The translations under genes and the position numbers were made by a program. Below, piece after piece: positions 1 through 8,676 of a DNA stretch of 64,000 nt (position 1 is the stretch's first letter; every line of letters starts with the position of its first letter). The stretch lies in the NCBI GenBank assembly GCA_013213745.1, contig JABSQH010000091.1, positions 1-64,000 of the forward strand, read 5' to 3'. Under the pieces are notes generated by a model, which made no database searches, had not been told where the DNA came from, and saw only the letters and a program-made list of their open reading frames with translations. Source of the stretch: Ilumatobacteraceae bacterium. GTDB lineage: Bacteria > Actinomycetota > Acidimicrobiia > Acidimicrobiales > Ilumatobacteraceae.

Positions 1-1
1 C

Positions 2-1249
2 TACACCTCCGGTACCACCGGCCCACCCAAGGGCGTGATGATCAGCCAGTACAACGTCGTGTACACCGTCGAGATCCTGAAGGACTGCATCGACTTCGAC
101 GACTTCCTCGGCAAGCGCGCAGTGTCGTATCTGCCGATGGCGCACATCGCCGAGCGGGCGATGAGCCACTACCAGGCGATGATGCTCGGCTACTCGGTCT
201 ACTGCTGCCCCGATCCGAACCAGCTCACCGCGTACCTGAAAGAGGTGCACCCACAGATCATCTTCGGGGTTCCCCGGGTCTGGGAGAAGATCTACAACGG
301 GGTGAATGCCGCCCTCGGTGCCGATCCCGACAAGAAGGCTCAGTTCGACGACGGCGTGCGCGCCGCGATCGAGATCCGCGAGTCGAACCTCGACGGCGAC
401 TTCACCGAAGAGCAGCAAGGCACCCTCGACTTCCTCGATGCGGCGGCCTTCGCGCAGGTTCGTGGCCTCGTCGGTCTCGATGCCGTCGACGTCGCGGTCA
501 CAGGCGCGGCGCCGATCCCCGTGCCGGTGTTGCAATGGTTCAACGCGGTCGGCATCCCACTGTCGGAGATCTACGGCATGTCGGAGTCGACCGGGCCGAT
601 GACGTGGTCGCCCGAGCGCAACAAAGCTGGCACCGTCGGCCGCGCCGCTCCCGGTATGGAAGTGATCATCGCCGACGACGGTGAAGTGATCTGCCGCGGC
701 GGCAACGTCTTCCAGGGGTATCTCAAGGCGGAGGAGAAGACCGCCCAGACGATCATCGACGGCTGGTTGCACTCCGGTGACATCGGCGAAATCGACGATG
801 AGGGCTACATCAAGATCGTCGACCGCAAGAAGGAACTGATCATCACCTCCGGCGGCAAGAACATCAGCCCAGCCAATCTCGAAGCCGCTCTCAAGACGAT
901 CCCAGTAATCGGCCAGGCCGCGGCGATCGGCGATCAACGCAAGTTCGTCTCGGCGATCCTCGTCCTCGATCCCGAAGCGGCCCCGGTATGGGCCGCCGCC
1001 AACGGCAAGGGCGACAAGAGTCTCGCGGAGCTGGCGGTCGACCCCGACGTGATCGCCGAGGTGCAAAAAGGTGTCGACGAGATCAACACCCAGTTCGCGC
1101 AGGTCGAGCGGATCAAGAAGTTCACCCTCACCGGGGAGGAGTGGCTTCCCGACAGCGACATGCTCACGCCGACCTCGAAGCTCAAGCGTCGCGGCGTCAA
1201 TGCCCGCTACGCCGAAGAGATCGAGGCGATGTACGCCGGGCTGTCGTAA
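2..1249 (+). CDS. Long-chain acyl-CoA ligase (AMP-forming), 5' end missing
   Basis: This adenylate-forming enzyme would activate a fatty acid with ATP and load it onto CoA. The window opens inside the phosphate-binding signature YTSGTTGPPKGV, so roughly the first third of the protein lies upstream; 415 codons are visible. Further on are the adenylation motifs around YGMSESTGP, the hinge region with WLHSGDIGEID followed by DRKKELIITSGGKNISP, and the C-terminal lysine region TPTSKLKRR. This layout matches FAACS/FadD15-like bacterial long-chain ligases. The gene ends at a TAA and converges on a MarR gene 55 nt away. The substrate cannot be told from sequence. Confidence 0.93.
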   Translation, partial: YTSGTTGPPKGVMISQYNVVYTVEILKDCIDFDDFLGKRAVSYLPMAHIAERAMSHYQAMMLGYSVYCCPDPNQLTAYLKEVHPQIIFGVPRVWEKIYNGVNAALGADPDKKAQFDDGVRAAIEIRESNLDGDFTEEQQGTLDFLDAAAFAQVRGLVGLDAVDVAVTGAAPIPVPVLQWFNAVGIPLSEIYGMSESTGPMTWSPERNKAGTVGRAAPGMEVIIADDGEVICRGGNVFQGYLKAEEKTAQTIIDGWLHSGDIGEIDDEGYIKIVDRKKELIITSGGKNISPANLEAALKTIPVIGQAAAIGDQRKFVSAILVLDPEAAPVWAAANGKGDKSLAELAVDPDVIAEVQKGVDEINTQFAQVERIKKFTLTGEEWLPDSDMLTPTSKLKRRGVNARYAEEIEAMYAGLS

Positions 1250-1304
1250 TTGATCTGCGGGGCCTTACCGCACGTCTGAGCGCCTCGAGTGTGGACGGCC
1301 CGCG

Positions 1305-1739
1305 CTACGCGAGCTTTTCGATCACGGCTCGGAGGGCGGCGATCTCGGCATCGTCGAGCTTGACGCTGAACAACGACTGCAGCGCACGTCGGTACGTCAC
1401 GTTCATCTCGCGCCACAACCGTCGGCCCGTGCGCGTCAGCTCCACGTCGACCGCGCGCAGGTCGGCGGCATCGACGTGACGGTGGCGGGCCACCCACCCT
1501 TCCTCCTCCAGGCGATCGAGACGCCGACTCACACTCGACGGCGGAAGACGTAGATCCGCCGCCACATCGTGCGGTCGAGCCAACCCACCGAGCCGCTGCA
1601 ACGATGCCAGCACATCGAACCAGCCGAGCGGGATGTCCCACTCGGCGCGCAACTCGTCGTCGATTGCCCGTTCGAGTTCGCCGACGACGGCCTGCATCCC
1701 GCGCCATGAGCCAACGCGTTCCCGATCGAGTCGGGGCAT
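1305..1739 (-). CDS. MarR-family transcriptional regulator
   Basis: The 144-residue protein has the MarR winged-helix layout: an N-terminal dimerisation helix, a recognition helix around LRLPPSSVSRRLDRLEEEGWV, and a wing with a basic RHRHVDAADLRAV stretch. The ATG starts on the base right after the TAG stop of the aminotransferase gene, so the two are almost certainly co-transcribed and probably translationally coupled. It may control this operon or the nearby acyl-CoA ligase, which it faces tail to tail. The ligand is unknown. Confidence 0.85.
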   Translation of the reverse strand: MPRLDRERVGSWRGMQAVVGELERAIDDELRAEWDIPLGWFDVLASLQRLGGLARPHDVAADLRLPPSSVSRRLDRLEEEGWVARHRHVDAADLRAVDVELTRTGRRLWREMNVTYRRALQSLFSVKLDDAEIAALRAVIEKLA

Positions 1740-2978
1740 CTAACCGGTGTGGCGGATCGCGTCGGTAAACGCGCTCACGGCGTCATCGATCTGACTCGAC
1801 GACACGATCAACGGCGGCATCCACCGAATGGTCCGCTTGCGCGTGCCAGCACGCATCAAGATCACGCGGTGTTCACGCAGACAATGGTCAACGATCGCGG
1901 CGGTGCGATCGGGGCCGTCGAACTCCGTGGCGACCATCAACCCTCGACCGCGGACGTACTGCAGGGCGTTGTCGAGCTGTTGCAGGTTGCGCAAAGCGTC
2001 GGTCAACTGCGTGCCGCGGGCAACGACGTTGTCGAGGAATCCCGGCTCGGTGATCACGTCGATCGTCGCCAACGCCGCCGCGCACGCCATCGGATTGCCG
2101 TCGAACGATCCACCATGACTGCCCGGTGCCCAGCGCTCGTCGATCTCCCGACGGAGCCCGAGCGCAGCGAAGGGGAACCCCGAAGCGATGCCCTTGGCCA
2201 TACACATCAAGTCCGGCTGCACGTCGTGCGACTCGATGGCGAACATCTTCCCCGTTCGTCCGAAACCTGACTGCACTTCGTCGACGATCAGCAAAATGCC
2301 GTGGTTCCGGCATCGCTCGGCGACACCTGCGATGAACGCCGCTGGGGTCGGGATGTACCCCCGTTCAGCGATCACCGGTTCGAGCACGATCGCGGCAACC
2401 TCCGATGCCGGCGTCTGGGTCAAGAAAAGCCGATCGAGGCCGCGTAGTGCACGGGAGACCTCCGACTCCTGGTCGGAGGTGTGTGGGTCGGGGAACGGTG
2501 CCACGTACACCCCACCCGGGAGCGGCCCGTACCCCTCGCGGTCGAGGGCCCGCGAGGTCGACATCGCCATCGTCAAGTGCGTGCGACCATGGAACGCACC
2601 ATCGAAGACGACGATGTTCGGCCGCGCTGTCGTCTGGCGGGCGACCTTGACCGCCGACTCGATCACCTCATCGGCCGACGTGGTGAAGAAGAACGACTCG
2701 ATCCCGTCCGGCGTAATCTCGGCAAGCCGGTCGGCCAGCGGCTCGAGCAGGTCGTGGGTGTACACGTTGTTCGGTGCGTGGACACACCGCTCCGCCTGAT
2801 CGGCGATCGCCTTGACCACACGTGGGTGGCTGTGGCCCGTCGTGGCGGGCGCGATACCGGCGGTGAAGTCGAGATACTCGTGGCCGTCGGTGTCGACGAC
2901 ATAGCACCCGTGGCCGCGGGCGACCTGCAGGTCGGTCACCCGCGACCACACGTGCGAAAGACGACTCGGCGAGGCCAT
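1740..2978 (-). CDS. Class III PLP-dependent aminotransferase (GabT-like)
   Basis: The 412-residue fold-type I aminotransferase resembles 4-aminobutyrate/omega-amino acid transaminases, which move an amino group to 2-oxoglutarate or pyruvate. Asp233 in IVDEVQSGFGRTG should contact the pyridine nitrogen, and Lys262 in MAKGIASGFPF should form the Schiff base. The phosphate-binding loop usually reads S/N-S-G-x-E-A in this family but here reads TTSADEVIESAVK, a visible departure. The gene is first in an operon with the MarR gene. The true amino donor is uncertain. Confidence 0.85.
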   Translation of the reverse strand: MASPSRLSHVWSRVTDLQVARGHGCYVVDTDGHEYLDFTAGIAPATTGHSHPRVVKAIADQAERCVHAPNNVYTHDLLEPLADRLAEITPDGIESFFFTTSADEVIESAVKVARQTTARPNIVVFDGAFHGRTHLTMAMSTSRALDREGYGPLPGGVYVAPFPDPHTSDQESEVSRALRGLDRLFLTQTPASEVAAIVLEPVIAERGYIPTPAAFIAGVAERCRNHGILLIVDEVQSGFGRTGKMFAIESHDVQPDLMCMAKGIASGFPFAALGLRREIDERWAPGSHGGSFDGNPMACAAALATIDVITEPGFLDNVVARGTQLTDALRNLQQLDNALQYVRGRGLMVATEFDGPDRTAAIVDHCLREHRVILMRAGTRKRTIRWMPPLIVSSSQIDDAVSAFTDAIRHTG

Positions 2979-3026
2979 CCGCGCAGACTACGTGGTCGGC
3001 AGCCGTGGGCCGCAGTGCTCGAGTGG

Positions 3027-5408
3027 CTACGCGGCGTGTGCTGCGGTGGCGGGCACGCCGAACGCCACGCTGGCGACGTCGTCGTAGTTCGCGGCCAAGT
3101 GGAACGTCATCGCCTCGCGCACCCGCTCCGGCACGTCGTCGAGGTCCGGACCGTTGCGCTCCGGCAACACCACCTCGGTGAGTCCCATCCGGTGCGCCGC
3201 GAGGACCTTCTGTTTGACGCCGCCGATCGGGAGCACCTGGCCCTGCAACGTGATCTCACCGGTCATCCCGACGTGCGGATTGACCGGCCGATCGGTGAGC
3301 AGCGAGATCAGCGCAGTGGTCATCGTGATCCCTGCCGATGGACCGTCCTTGGGCACCGCGCCGGCTGGCACGTGCACGTGGAAACGGCGCTGCAACGCCT
3401 CGGCGTCGAGCCCGAGTTCGTCGGCGTGCGAACGGATGTAGTTGAGGGCGATCTGCGCCGACTCCTTCATCACGTCACCGAGTTGACCGGTGAGCGTCAG
3501 ACCGGGCTCGGTCTCCGCGCCGGTCGGGAACGCCGTCGTCTCGATGAACAGCACGTCGCCGCCGACACCGGTGACGGCGAGGCCGGTGGCCACGCCAGGC
3601 GTGGTCGTGCGCTGGGGCACCTCGTCGACGACCTTCGCTCGGCCGAGCCAGTCGACCACGTCGTCGCCACCGACATCGATCGGCGTCGTCGCTCCGGTCG
3701 CCACCTTGGCGGTCACCTTGCGAACGAGACGTCCGAGCTCGCGTTCGAGCGTGCGCACGCCGGCCTCACGGGTGTAGCCGCGGACGATCTCGAGAATTGC
3801 CTCGTCGGCAACTGCAAGCTCGTCGTCACGCAACCCAGCACGCTCCTGCTGGCGCGGGAGCAGATAGCGCCGGGCGATGAACGACTTCTCGTCCTCGGTG
3901 TAACCGTCGAGGCGAACGAGATCCATCCGGTCGAGCAAGGGTCCAGGGATCGTGTCAGCCACGTTGGCGGTCGCCAAGAACACCACCTCGGACAGGTCGA
4001 GATCGATCTCCAGGTAGTGGTCGCGGAACGTGTGGTTCTGCGCCGGGTCGAGCACTTCGAGCAGCGCCGCCGTCGGGTCGCCCGACCACCCACCGGCGGC
4101 GAGTTTGTCGACCTCGTCGAGCAAGATCACCGGATTCATCGTCCCGGCTTCCTGGAGTGCGCGAACGATGCGCCCGGGCTGGGCCCCCACGTAAGTGCGA
4201 CGGTGGCCGCGGATCTCCGCTTCGTCACGGATGCCGCCAAGCGCCACTCGCACGAATGATCGGCCCATGGCGCGGGCGATCGACTCGCCGAGGCTCGTCT
4301 TGCCGACACCGGGCGGCCCGACGAGCGTGATGATCGCACCTTCGCCGCGAGCGGTGGCCTCGCCTCCGCCGCGCTGGTCGAGCCCGCGCTCACTGCGCAG
4401 CTTGCGCGTCGCCAGGAACTCGACGACGCGGTCTTTCACATCGGTCAGCCCGTAGTGGTCGGCGTCGAGCGTTTCGCGCGCGGCGTCGAGATCGAGGGTG
4501 TCATCACTGCGATCACCCCACGGGAGCTCGAACACCCGGTCGAGCCAGGTGCGGATCCAACTGTGTTCGGGCGACTGCTGCCCAACGCGCTCGAAGCGAT
4601 CGAGCTCCTTGGCGATCGCCGTCTTGACGCCATCGGGGGCGTCGAGACCGTCGAGTCGCTCGCGGAACTCGCCGACAACGTCATCGTCACCCTCGCCGAG
4701 TTCTTTGCGGATCGAGGCCAGCTGCTGGCGCAGCAACCACTCGCGCTGCTGTTTGTCGACGCCCTCAGACACGTCGTTGCGAATGCTCTCGGCGACCTGC
4801 AGTTCTGCCACGTGCCGACGTGCCCATGCGTGGATCGCATCGACCCGGTCGGCCACATCGACGGCGCGCAGCACCACGAGGCGGTCGGCGTCGGCGAATT
4901 CGGCCCAGACGGCAACCGCGTCGGCGAGTCCGCCGGGGTCACTGGTGGTCCGCAAGATCTCCGGGAGACGGCGCGAATTGCGCAGTTCGGCGATCACCTC
5001 GAGCGTTGCGCGCAACTCGCGCGTCGCAGCATCGACGCGCGCCGTCGGGGCGACGTCGGCCACCGCTTCGATATCGACGTACTCGACGCCGGCGTCGGCC
5101 CGACGACCGACGATGTGGGCTCGCCGCTCCACACTGACGATCGCCGCGGCGTCGCCGTTCGGCAGCTGACCGACATTGGGAACCTGCGCGAGTACGCCGA
5201 GGTCGCGCTCGTCTCCGCCGGTGAGCACGAGCTGGTTGTCACTGGACGTCGCCGCCTCGACGGCGGAGCGGCGGGCATCATCGTTCAGCGCGAGCGTGAC
5301 GACGGCGCCGGGCAGGACCACCGTCGGGAGATGGACCACCGGGAACGTGGCGCGGGGTTGCCGATCGGCGGTTGCGTCGGCCTCGGATGAGGTGGGAGTC
5401 GCAGACAT
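3027..5408 (-). CDS. lon: ATP-dependent protease Lon
   Basis: This cytosolic AAA+ serine protease degrades misfolded and regulatory proteins. The 793 residues cover the N-terminal substrate-binding domain (from about residue 20), a helical region, the ATPase with Walker A GPPGVGKTS near residue 365 and Walker B VILLDEVDK, and the protease domain with the catalytic dyad Ser691 (PKDGPSAG) and Lys734 (GVKQKVLAA). The ATG at 5408 was preferred to an in-frame TTG at 5429 because a -10 hexamer TACCCT lies 7 nt upstream of it, giving a leaderless transcript. A HAIR-like inverted repeat covers the -35 position, suggesting HspR-type heat-shock control. Confidence 0.95.
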   Translation of the reverse strand: MSATPTSSEADATADRQPRATFPVVHLPTVVLPGAVVTLALNDDARRSAVEAATSSDNQLVLTGGDERDLGVLAQVPNVGQLPNGDAAAIVSVERRAHIVGRRADAGVEYVDIEAVADVAPTARVDAATRELRATLEVIAELRNSRRLPEILRTTSDPGGLADAVAVWAEFADADRLVVLRAVDVADRVDAIHAWARRHVAELQVAESIRNDVSEGVDKQQREWLLRQQLASIRKELGEGDDDVVGEFRERLDGLDAPDGVKTAIAKELDRFERVGQQSPEHSWIRTWLDRVFELPWGDRSDDTLDLDAARETLDADHYGLTDVKDRVVEFLATRKLRSERGLDQRGGGEATARGEGAIITLVGPPGVGKTSLGESIARAMGRSFVRVALGGIRDEAEIRGHRRTYVGAQPGRIVRALQEAGTMNPVILLDEVDKLAAGGWSGDPTAALLEVLDPAQNHTFRDHYLEIDLDLSEVVFLATANVADTIPGPLLDRMDLVRLDGYTEDEKSFIARRYLLPRQQERAGLRDDELAVADEAILEIVRGYTREAGVRTLERELGRLVRKVTAKVATGATTPIDVGGDDVVDWLGRAKVVDEVPQRTTTPGVATGLAVTGVGGDVLFIETTAFPTGAETEPGLTLTGQLGDVMKESAQIALNYIRSHADELGLDAEALQRRFHVHVPAGAVPKDGPSAGITMTTALISLLTDRPVNPHVGMTGEITLQGQVLPIGGVKQKVLAAHRMGLTEVVLPERNGPDLDDVPERVREAMTFHLAANYDDVASVAFGVPATAAHAA

Positions 5409-5415
5409 GCCCCCG

Positions 5416-5421
5416 AGGGTA
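5416..5421 (-). promoter_or_regulatory. -10 element of the lon promoter
   Basis: On the minus strand the hexamer TACCCT ends 7 nt before the lon ATG. This is the spacing expected when transcription starts at the A of the start codon, so the mRNA would be leaderless. Confidence 0.5.
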
Positions 5422-5432
5422 TCCAGCAACTT

Positions 5433-5453
5433 CTTGACTTGCTACCACTTAGG
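5433..5453. promoter_or_regulatory. HAIR-like operator (probable HspR site) upstream of lon
   Basis: The sequence reads CTTGACT-N7-ACTTAGG, matching 11 of 14 positions of the HspR-associated inverted repeat consensus CTTGAGT-N7-ACTCAAG with exactly the same spacer. Its centre is 35 bp upstream of the inferred lon start, where a repressor would block RNA polymerase. lon is a known HspR target in Streptomyces. No hspR gene is visible in this window. Confidence 0.6.
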
Positions 5454-5505
5454 ATTACTTCATTGCAACACCGCAACAGCCGTGAACAATCGCTTCTGTT
5501 CGCGT

Positions 5506-5529
5506 ATTCCGGCGTTTTCCGCACGGAAT
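5506..5529 (-). terminator. Weak hairpin after the FAD reductase gene
   Basis: Arms ATTCCG and CGGAAT flank a 12-nt loop, 35 nt past the stop of the upstream minus-strand gene. There is no U-tract. It may end transcription before lon, but the stem is short. Confidence 0.25.
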
Positions 5530-5563
5530 CCCCGGTTTTTCGGAAGGGATGCGGTGGGGCGGG

Positions 5564-6796
5564 TCAGGCCAGTTCGCGGGCGGCGGCGAGTGCGGCGTCG
5601 CGTGTCATGCCCTCGGCGAACCACCGCCGGGTCGGCATCACCCACTTCGGGGCGTTGACCCCGAGCGTCCCGGTGAGGCGGTCGCCGTCGGAGTACACCG
5701 CCAACCACTTGCCATCGGGAACGCTGCCGGCCACCACCTCGACCTGGTCGTTCGGGCCGGGGTGACCGAGGAACTGGATGCGGTGATCGAACTGATCGCT
5801 CCAAAAGAACGGCAGCGGCGCGTATGGGGTGGGCTCGTCGCCGGCGGCGACCGCCAATGCCGTCTGGGCGGCGTGGGCGCCTTGTTCGACGGCATTCGTC
5901 CAGTGCTCGACGCGCACGGCGCCACCGAACTCCGGCAGGTCCCAACGCACGACGTCGCCTGCCGCGTACACCCCTGGGACGGTCGCACCGTTCGGGTCGA
6001 GCACGCGCAGCGACGCGTCACAGACGACTCCGTCGTCGAGGGCGACACCCGAGCCGACGAGCCAGTCGGTTGTCGGCGTGGCACCGATACCGACGACGAT
6101 CACGTCCGCCTCGACGAGATCACCATCCACGACGAGACCCTGTTCGACGAACTCGTCGACCCCAACGCCGCAACGCACCTCGACCCCTTCGACGCGGTGC
6201 AAGCCGGCGATCGCCGCGCCCATTTCGGCACCGAGCGCGCGCATCAGCGGAGCCTCAGCAGCCTCGATCACCACGACGTCGTGGCCGGCACGGCGAGCGG
6301 TTGCAGCCACCTCGAGACCGATGAACCCGGCTCCGACGACCGCTACACGGCGCGCCGACGTGTCGAGGTCGGCCCGCAGCGCCAGTGCGTCGTCGAGAGT
6401 GCGCAGGACGTGGACATTCGGATGAGCGTCCGCATCGGCAATGCGACGAGGGTGAGCGCCCGTCGCGATGAACACGGCGTTGGCGGCCACGACCTCGCCT
6501 CCAGCGAGCTGCGCAGCCGGCAGTTCAGCGTCGAGGCTGAGCCCTGTTGCAGGTTCGCCGAGCCGCCACGTCACATCGAGTGCATCGAGCGTCTCGGCCG
6601 GCCGAAGCACCGCCCGCTCTGGGTCCCACTCACCCGACAGCACCTTCTTCGACAGCGGTGGGCGGTCGTACGGCCGATGTGGTTCCGCACCGATCACCAC
6701 GACGTCACCGACCTCGTCGGACTGCCGCAGCGTTTCCGCAATGCGCAACCCGGCGAGCGAGGCACCGACGATGACGCAACGTTCGAGCGCAGCCAT
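5564..6796 (-). CDS. FAD-dependent NAD(P)H ferredoxin reductase-like oxidoreductase
   Basis: The 410-residue protein has the two-dinucleotide-fold layout of the rubredoxin/ferredoxin reductases that feed P450s and Rieske oxygenases. The FAD site is VIVGASLAGLRIAETLR at the N-terminus. The NAD(P)H site is VAVVGAGFIGLEVAATAR near residue 145. The FAD signature GVYAAGDVVRWDLP lies near residue 265, and a reductase C-terminal domain follows. No redox-active CxxC is present, as expected for this class. The ATG at 6796 begins right at the FAD strand. No ferredoxin or P450 gene lies nearby, so its partner is unknown. Confidence 0.85.
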   Translation of the reverse strand: MAALERCVIVGASLAGLRIAETLRQSDEVGDVVVIGAEPHRPYDRPPLSKKVLSGEWDPERAVLRPAETLDALDVTWRLGEPATGLSLDAELPAAQLAGGEVVAANAVFIATGAHPRRIADADAHPNVHVLRTLDDALALRADLDTSARRVAVVGAGFIGLEVAATARRAGHDVVVIEAAEAPLMRALGAEMGAAIAGLHRVEGVEVRCGVGVDEFVEQGLVVDGDLVEADVIVVGIGATPTTDWLVGSGVALDDGVVCDASLRVLDPNGATVPGVYAAGDVVRWDLPEFGGAVRVEHWTNAVEQGAHAAQTALAVAAGDEPTPYAPLPFFWSDQFDHRIQFLGHPGPNDQVEVVAGSVPDGKWLAVYSDGDRLTGTLGVNAPKWVMPTRRWFAEGMTRDAALAAARELA

Positions 6797-6933
6797 CGCA
6801 CCACCCTGCCAGCCGGCTGTCAGAAGATCGAAACGGGAGCACAGATCGTCACCAACGGTGGGTCCGATCGGGTTCTTCAGCACGCTCGGTGACGCCTCAC
6901 AAACCACAGTGGGCGGGCGGGTGGTTGCGCCGA

Positions 6934-6939
6934 TACCGT
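6934..6939 (+). promoter_or_regulatory. -10 element, leaderless promoter of the thioesterase-like gene
   Basis: TACCGT ends 7 nt before the ATG at 6947, consistent with transcription starting at the start codon. Confidence 0.4.
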
Positions 6940-6946
6940 CCGTGCA

Positions 6947-7384
6947 ATGCAAGCGACCCAGGACTCCCCACCGGTGGCCACGCCGTCGGTCGGTGAGATC
7001 AACGCCATGATCACCGAACTCTTCCCCGGCACACCCAATCAGTGTGTCGATCTCGGTGAGACCTGGGCGCTCGCCAAGCGCGAGGTCACCGAGGCCGAGC
7101 TCCGACCGGGTGGCTTCGTTTCCGGACCGACGCAGTTCGGACTCGCCGACGCGGCGCTGTGGTACCTCGTCTTCGGCGCGACGAAGCGCATCGAGCCGAT
7201 GGCGCTGACGTCGGAACTGTCGATCCGGTACCTCCGCCCGGCACAAGGCACGGTCCTGTGGGCACGCGCCGACCTCGACGTCGCCGGACGTCGCAACGTC
7301 GTCGGCACGGTGCGCGTGTGGTGCGATGACAACAACGAGCGCCCGACCGCAACTGCGCAGGGCACCTACGTCCTCCCGCACTGA
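6947..7384 (+). CDS. Hotdog-fold thioesterase-like protein (PaaI/DUF4442 type)
   Basis: The 145-residue protein has the size and pattern of single-domain hotdog acyl-CoA thioesterases. FGLADAALWYLVFGA would form the central hot-dog helix, and LTSELSIRYLRPAQGTVLWARA the following beta strands. Such enzymes hydrolyse short or aromatic acyl-CoA esters in the cytosol. The catalytic acid is not certain. It is transcribed away from the FAD reductase and is followed 7 nt later by a VOC gene, so the two likely form an operon. Confidence 0.75.
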   Translation: MQATQDSPPVATPSVGEINAMITELFPGTPNQCVDLGETWALAKREVTEAELRPGGFVSGPTQFGLADAALWYLVFGATKRIEPMALTSELSIRYLRPAQGTVLWARADLDVAGRRNVVGTVRVWCDDNNERPTATAQGTYVLPH

Positions 7385-7391
7385 CGCTGCC

Positions 7392-7844
7392 GTGTCGGAT
7401 CGCCCGAGGTTCCACCTGGCGATCCCCGTCGACGATCTCGACCGTGCCCGCCGCTTCTACGGCGAGTTGCTCGGATGCCCCGAGGGTCGCTCGTCGTCGC
7501 ACTGGGTCGACTTCGACCTGTACGGCCACCAGGTCGTGGCACATCTCGACGACCAGCACAGCATCGGAAGAGCCGCAGACGTCAACAACTCGGTCGACGG
7601 TGACGACGTGCCGGTGCCCCACTTCGGTGTGATCCTCGACCCACCGTTATGGCAGGCGCTCGCCGATCGCCTCTCGAACGCGGGCACCGACTTCGTCATC
7701 GAACCGAGAACGCGCTTTCGCGGCACGCCGGGGGAACAGTCGACCATGTTCCTGCGCGACCCGGCGGGAAACGCACTCGAGTTCAAGGCGTTCGCTGACG
7801 ACGACGCGGTGTTCGCTCCCTTCACATCACACCCAGACAGTTGA
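7392..7844 (+). CDS. Glyoxalase/bleomycin-resistance (VOC) family protein
   Basis: The 150-residue VOC protein has paired beta-alpha-beta-beta-beta modules. The first contains FHLAIPVDDLDRARRFYGELLGC with its metal-binding His. The second ends with FLRDPAGNALEFKAF, where the Glu normally completes the metal site. The GTG at 7392 was chosen because the conserved fold begins three residues later and longer forms would run into the preceding gene. Its reaction is unknown. Its TGA overlaps the TTG start of the next gene. Confidence 0.8.
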   Translation: MSDRPRFHLAIPVDDLDRARRFYGELLGCPEGRSSSHWVDFDLYGHQVVAHLDDQHSIGRAADVNNSVDGDDVPVPHFGVILDPPLWQALADRLSNAGTDFVIEPRTRFRGTPGEQSTMFLRDPAGNALEFKAFADDDAVFAPFTSHPDS

Positions 7845-8647
7845 CACCCGCCATCGAGATCACCACGCCCGACGACCCGCGCGTGGACGACTTCCGTCAG
7901 CTGACCGATCAGCGCTACCGACGCGAGCTCGAAGGCGACGAGTTCCTCATCGCCGAAGGGCCGCTGTCGATCGACCGCCTACTGGACTCGTCGCTTGCGC
8001 CGCGCGCACTGCTGTGCAGCCCGAAACGACTCCAACGTCACGGCGACATGATCGAAGAGTTCAGCGGGCGCGGCGGGCAGTGTTTTGTCGCCGCCCCGTC
8101 GGTGCTGGAGACGGTCGTGGGATTCGACCTCCACCGCGGCATGGTCGCGTCGGCGCGCCGGCCCCGAACGCCGACACTCGACTCCGTCCTTGCGCAGGCG
8201 CGGACCATTGCGTTGGTCGAGGGCATCAACGATCCAGAGAACCTGGGTGCGATTGCCAGGTCCGCACGGGCGCTGTTCGTCGACGCGCTCGTGCTCGATC
8301 CGACGTGCACCGATCCGTTCACGCGACGCAACGTGCGCGTGAGTATGGGCGAGGTGCTCCACCTCCCCATCACGCGGGTGACCGACTGGACGCACCTCCC
8401 GGCTCGATGCGCCGAGGCTGGCTTCGAGTTGTGGGCGCTCACGCCCGATGCAACCGCCGACGACCTGTGGACGCTCGACCAGCCACCACGTATCGGGCTC
8501 GCCGTGGGCGCGGAAGGACCCGGGCTGAGCGATGCGCTTCGGCGCGCCGCGACACGTCAGGTGAAGATCCCGATTGCCGACGACGTCGACTCACTCAACG
8601 TCGGTCATGCTGCGGCGATCGCCTTTGCGGCGATCGCCCGCCGGTGA
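7841..8647 (+). CDS. TrmH/SpoU-family RNA 2'-O-ribose methyltransferase
   Basis: The 268-residue protein carries the three SPOUT motifs: NDPENLGAIARSA (motif 1), LAVGAEGPGLSD (motif 2) and VKIPIADDVDSLNVGHAAAIA (motif 3), which form the trefoil knot binding S-adenosylmethionine. An N-terminal substrate-binding domain precedes them. It probably methylates a ribose in 23S rRNA or tRNA; the target cannot be fixed from sequence. It starts with TTG inside a TTGA overlap with the VOC stop codon, implying translational coupling. Confidence 0.9.
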   Translation: MTPAIEITTPDDPRVDDFRQLTDQRYRRELEGDEFLIAEGPLSIDRLLDSSLAPRALLCSPKRLQRHGDMIEEFSGRGGQCFVAAPSVLETVVGFDLHRGMVASARRPRTPTLDSVLAQARTIALVEGINDPENLGAIARSARALFVDALVLDPTCTDPFTRRNVRVSMGEVLHLPITRVTDWTHLPARCAEAGFELWALTPDATADDLWTLDQPPRIGLAVGAEGPGLSDALRRAATRQVKIPIADDVDSLNVGHAAAIAFAAIARR

Positions 8648-8652
8648 TGATG

Positions 8653-8669
8653 TGACGCGCGACGCGTCA
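8653..8669. terminator. Hairpin between convergent genes
   Basis: A perfect 7-bp stem (TGACGCG/CGCGTCA) with a CGA loop lies between the methyltransferase stop and the stop of the facing gene. It has no T-run but is well placed as a bidirectional terminator. Confidence 0.45.
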
Positions 8670-8676
8670 GCGAGCG

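Noticed and set aside
1256-1272. TGCGG/CCGCA hairpin after the acyl-CoA ligase
   Set aside because: Only five base pairs and no T-run; too weak to call a terminator.
4455-5390. 311-codon plus-strand open frame across lon
   Set aside because: Antisense shadow; lon motifs on the minus strand are unmistakable.
6797-7381. N-terminal extension of the FAD reductase frame by about 195 codons
   Set aside because: The extension overlaps the thioesterase-like gene and its divergent promoter; the FAD motif starts right after the ATG at 6796.
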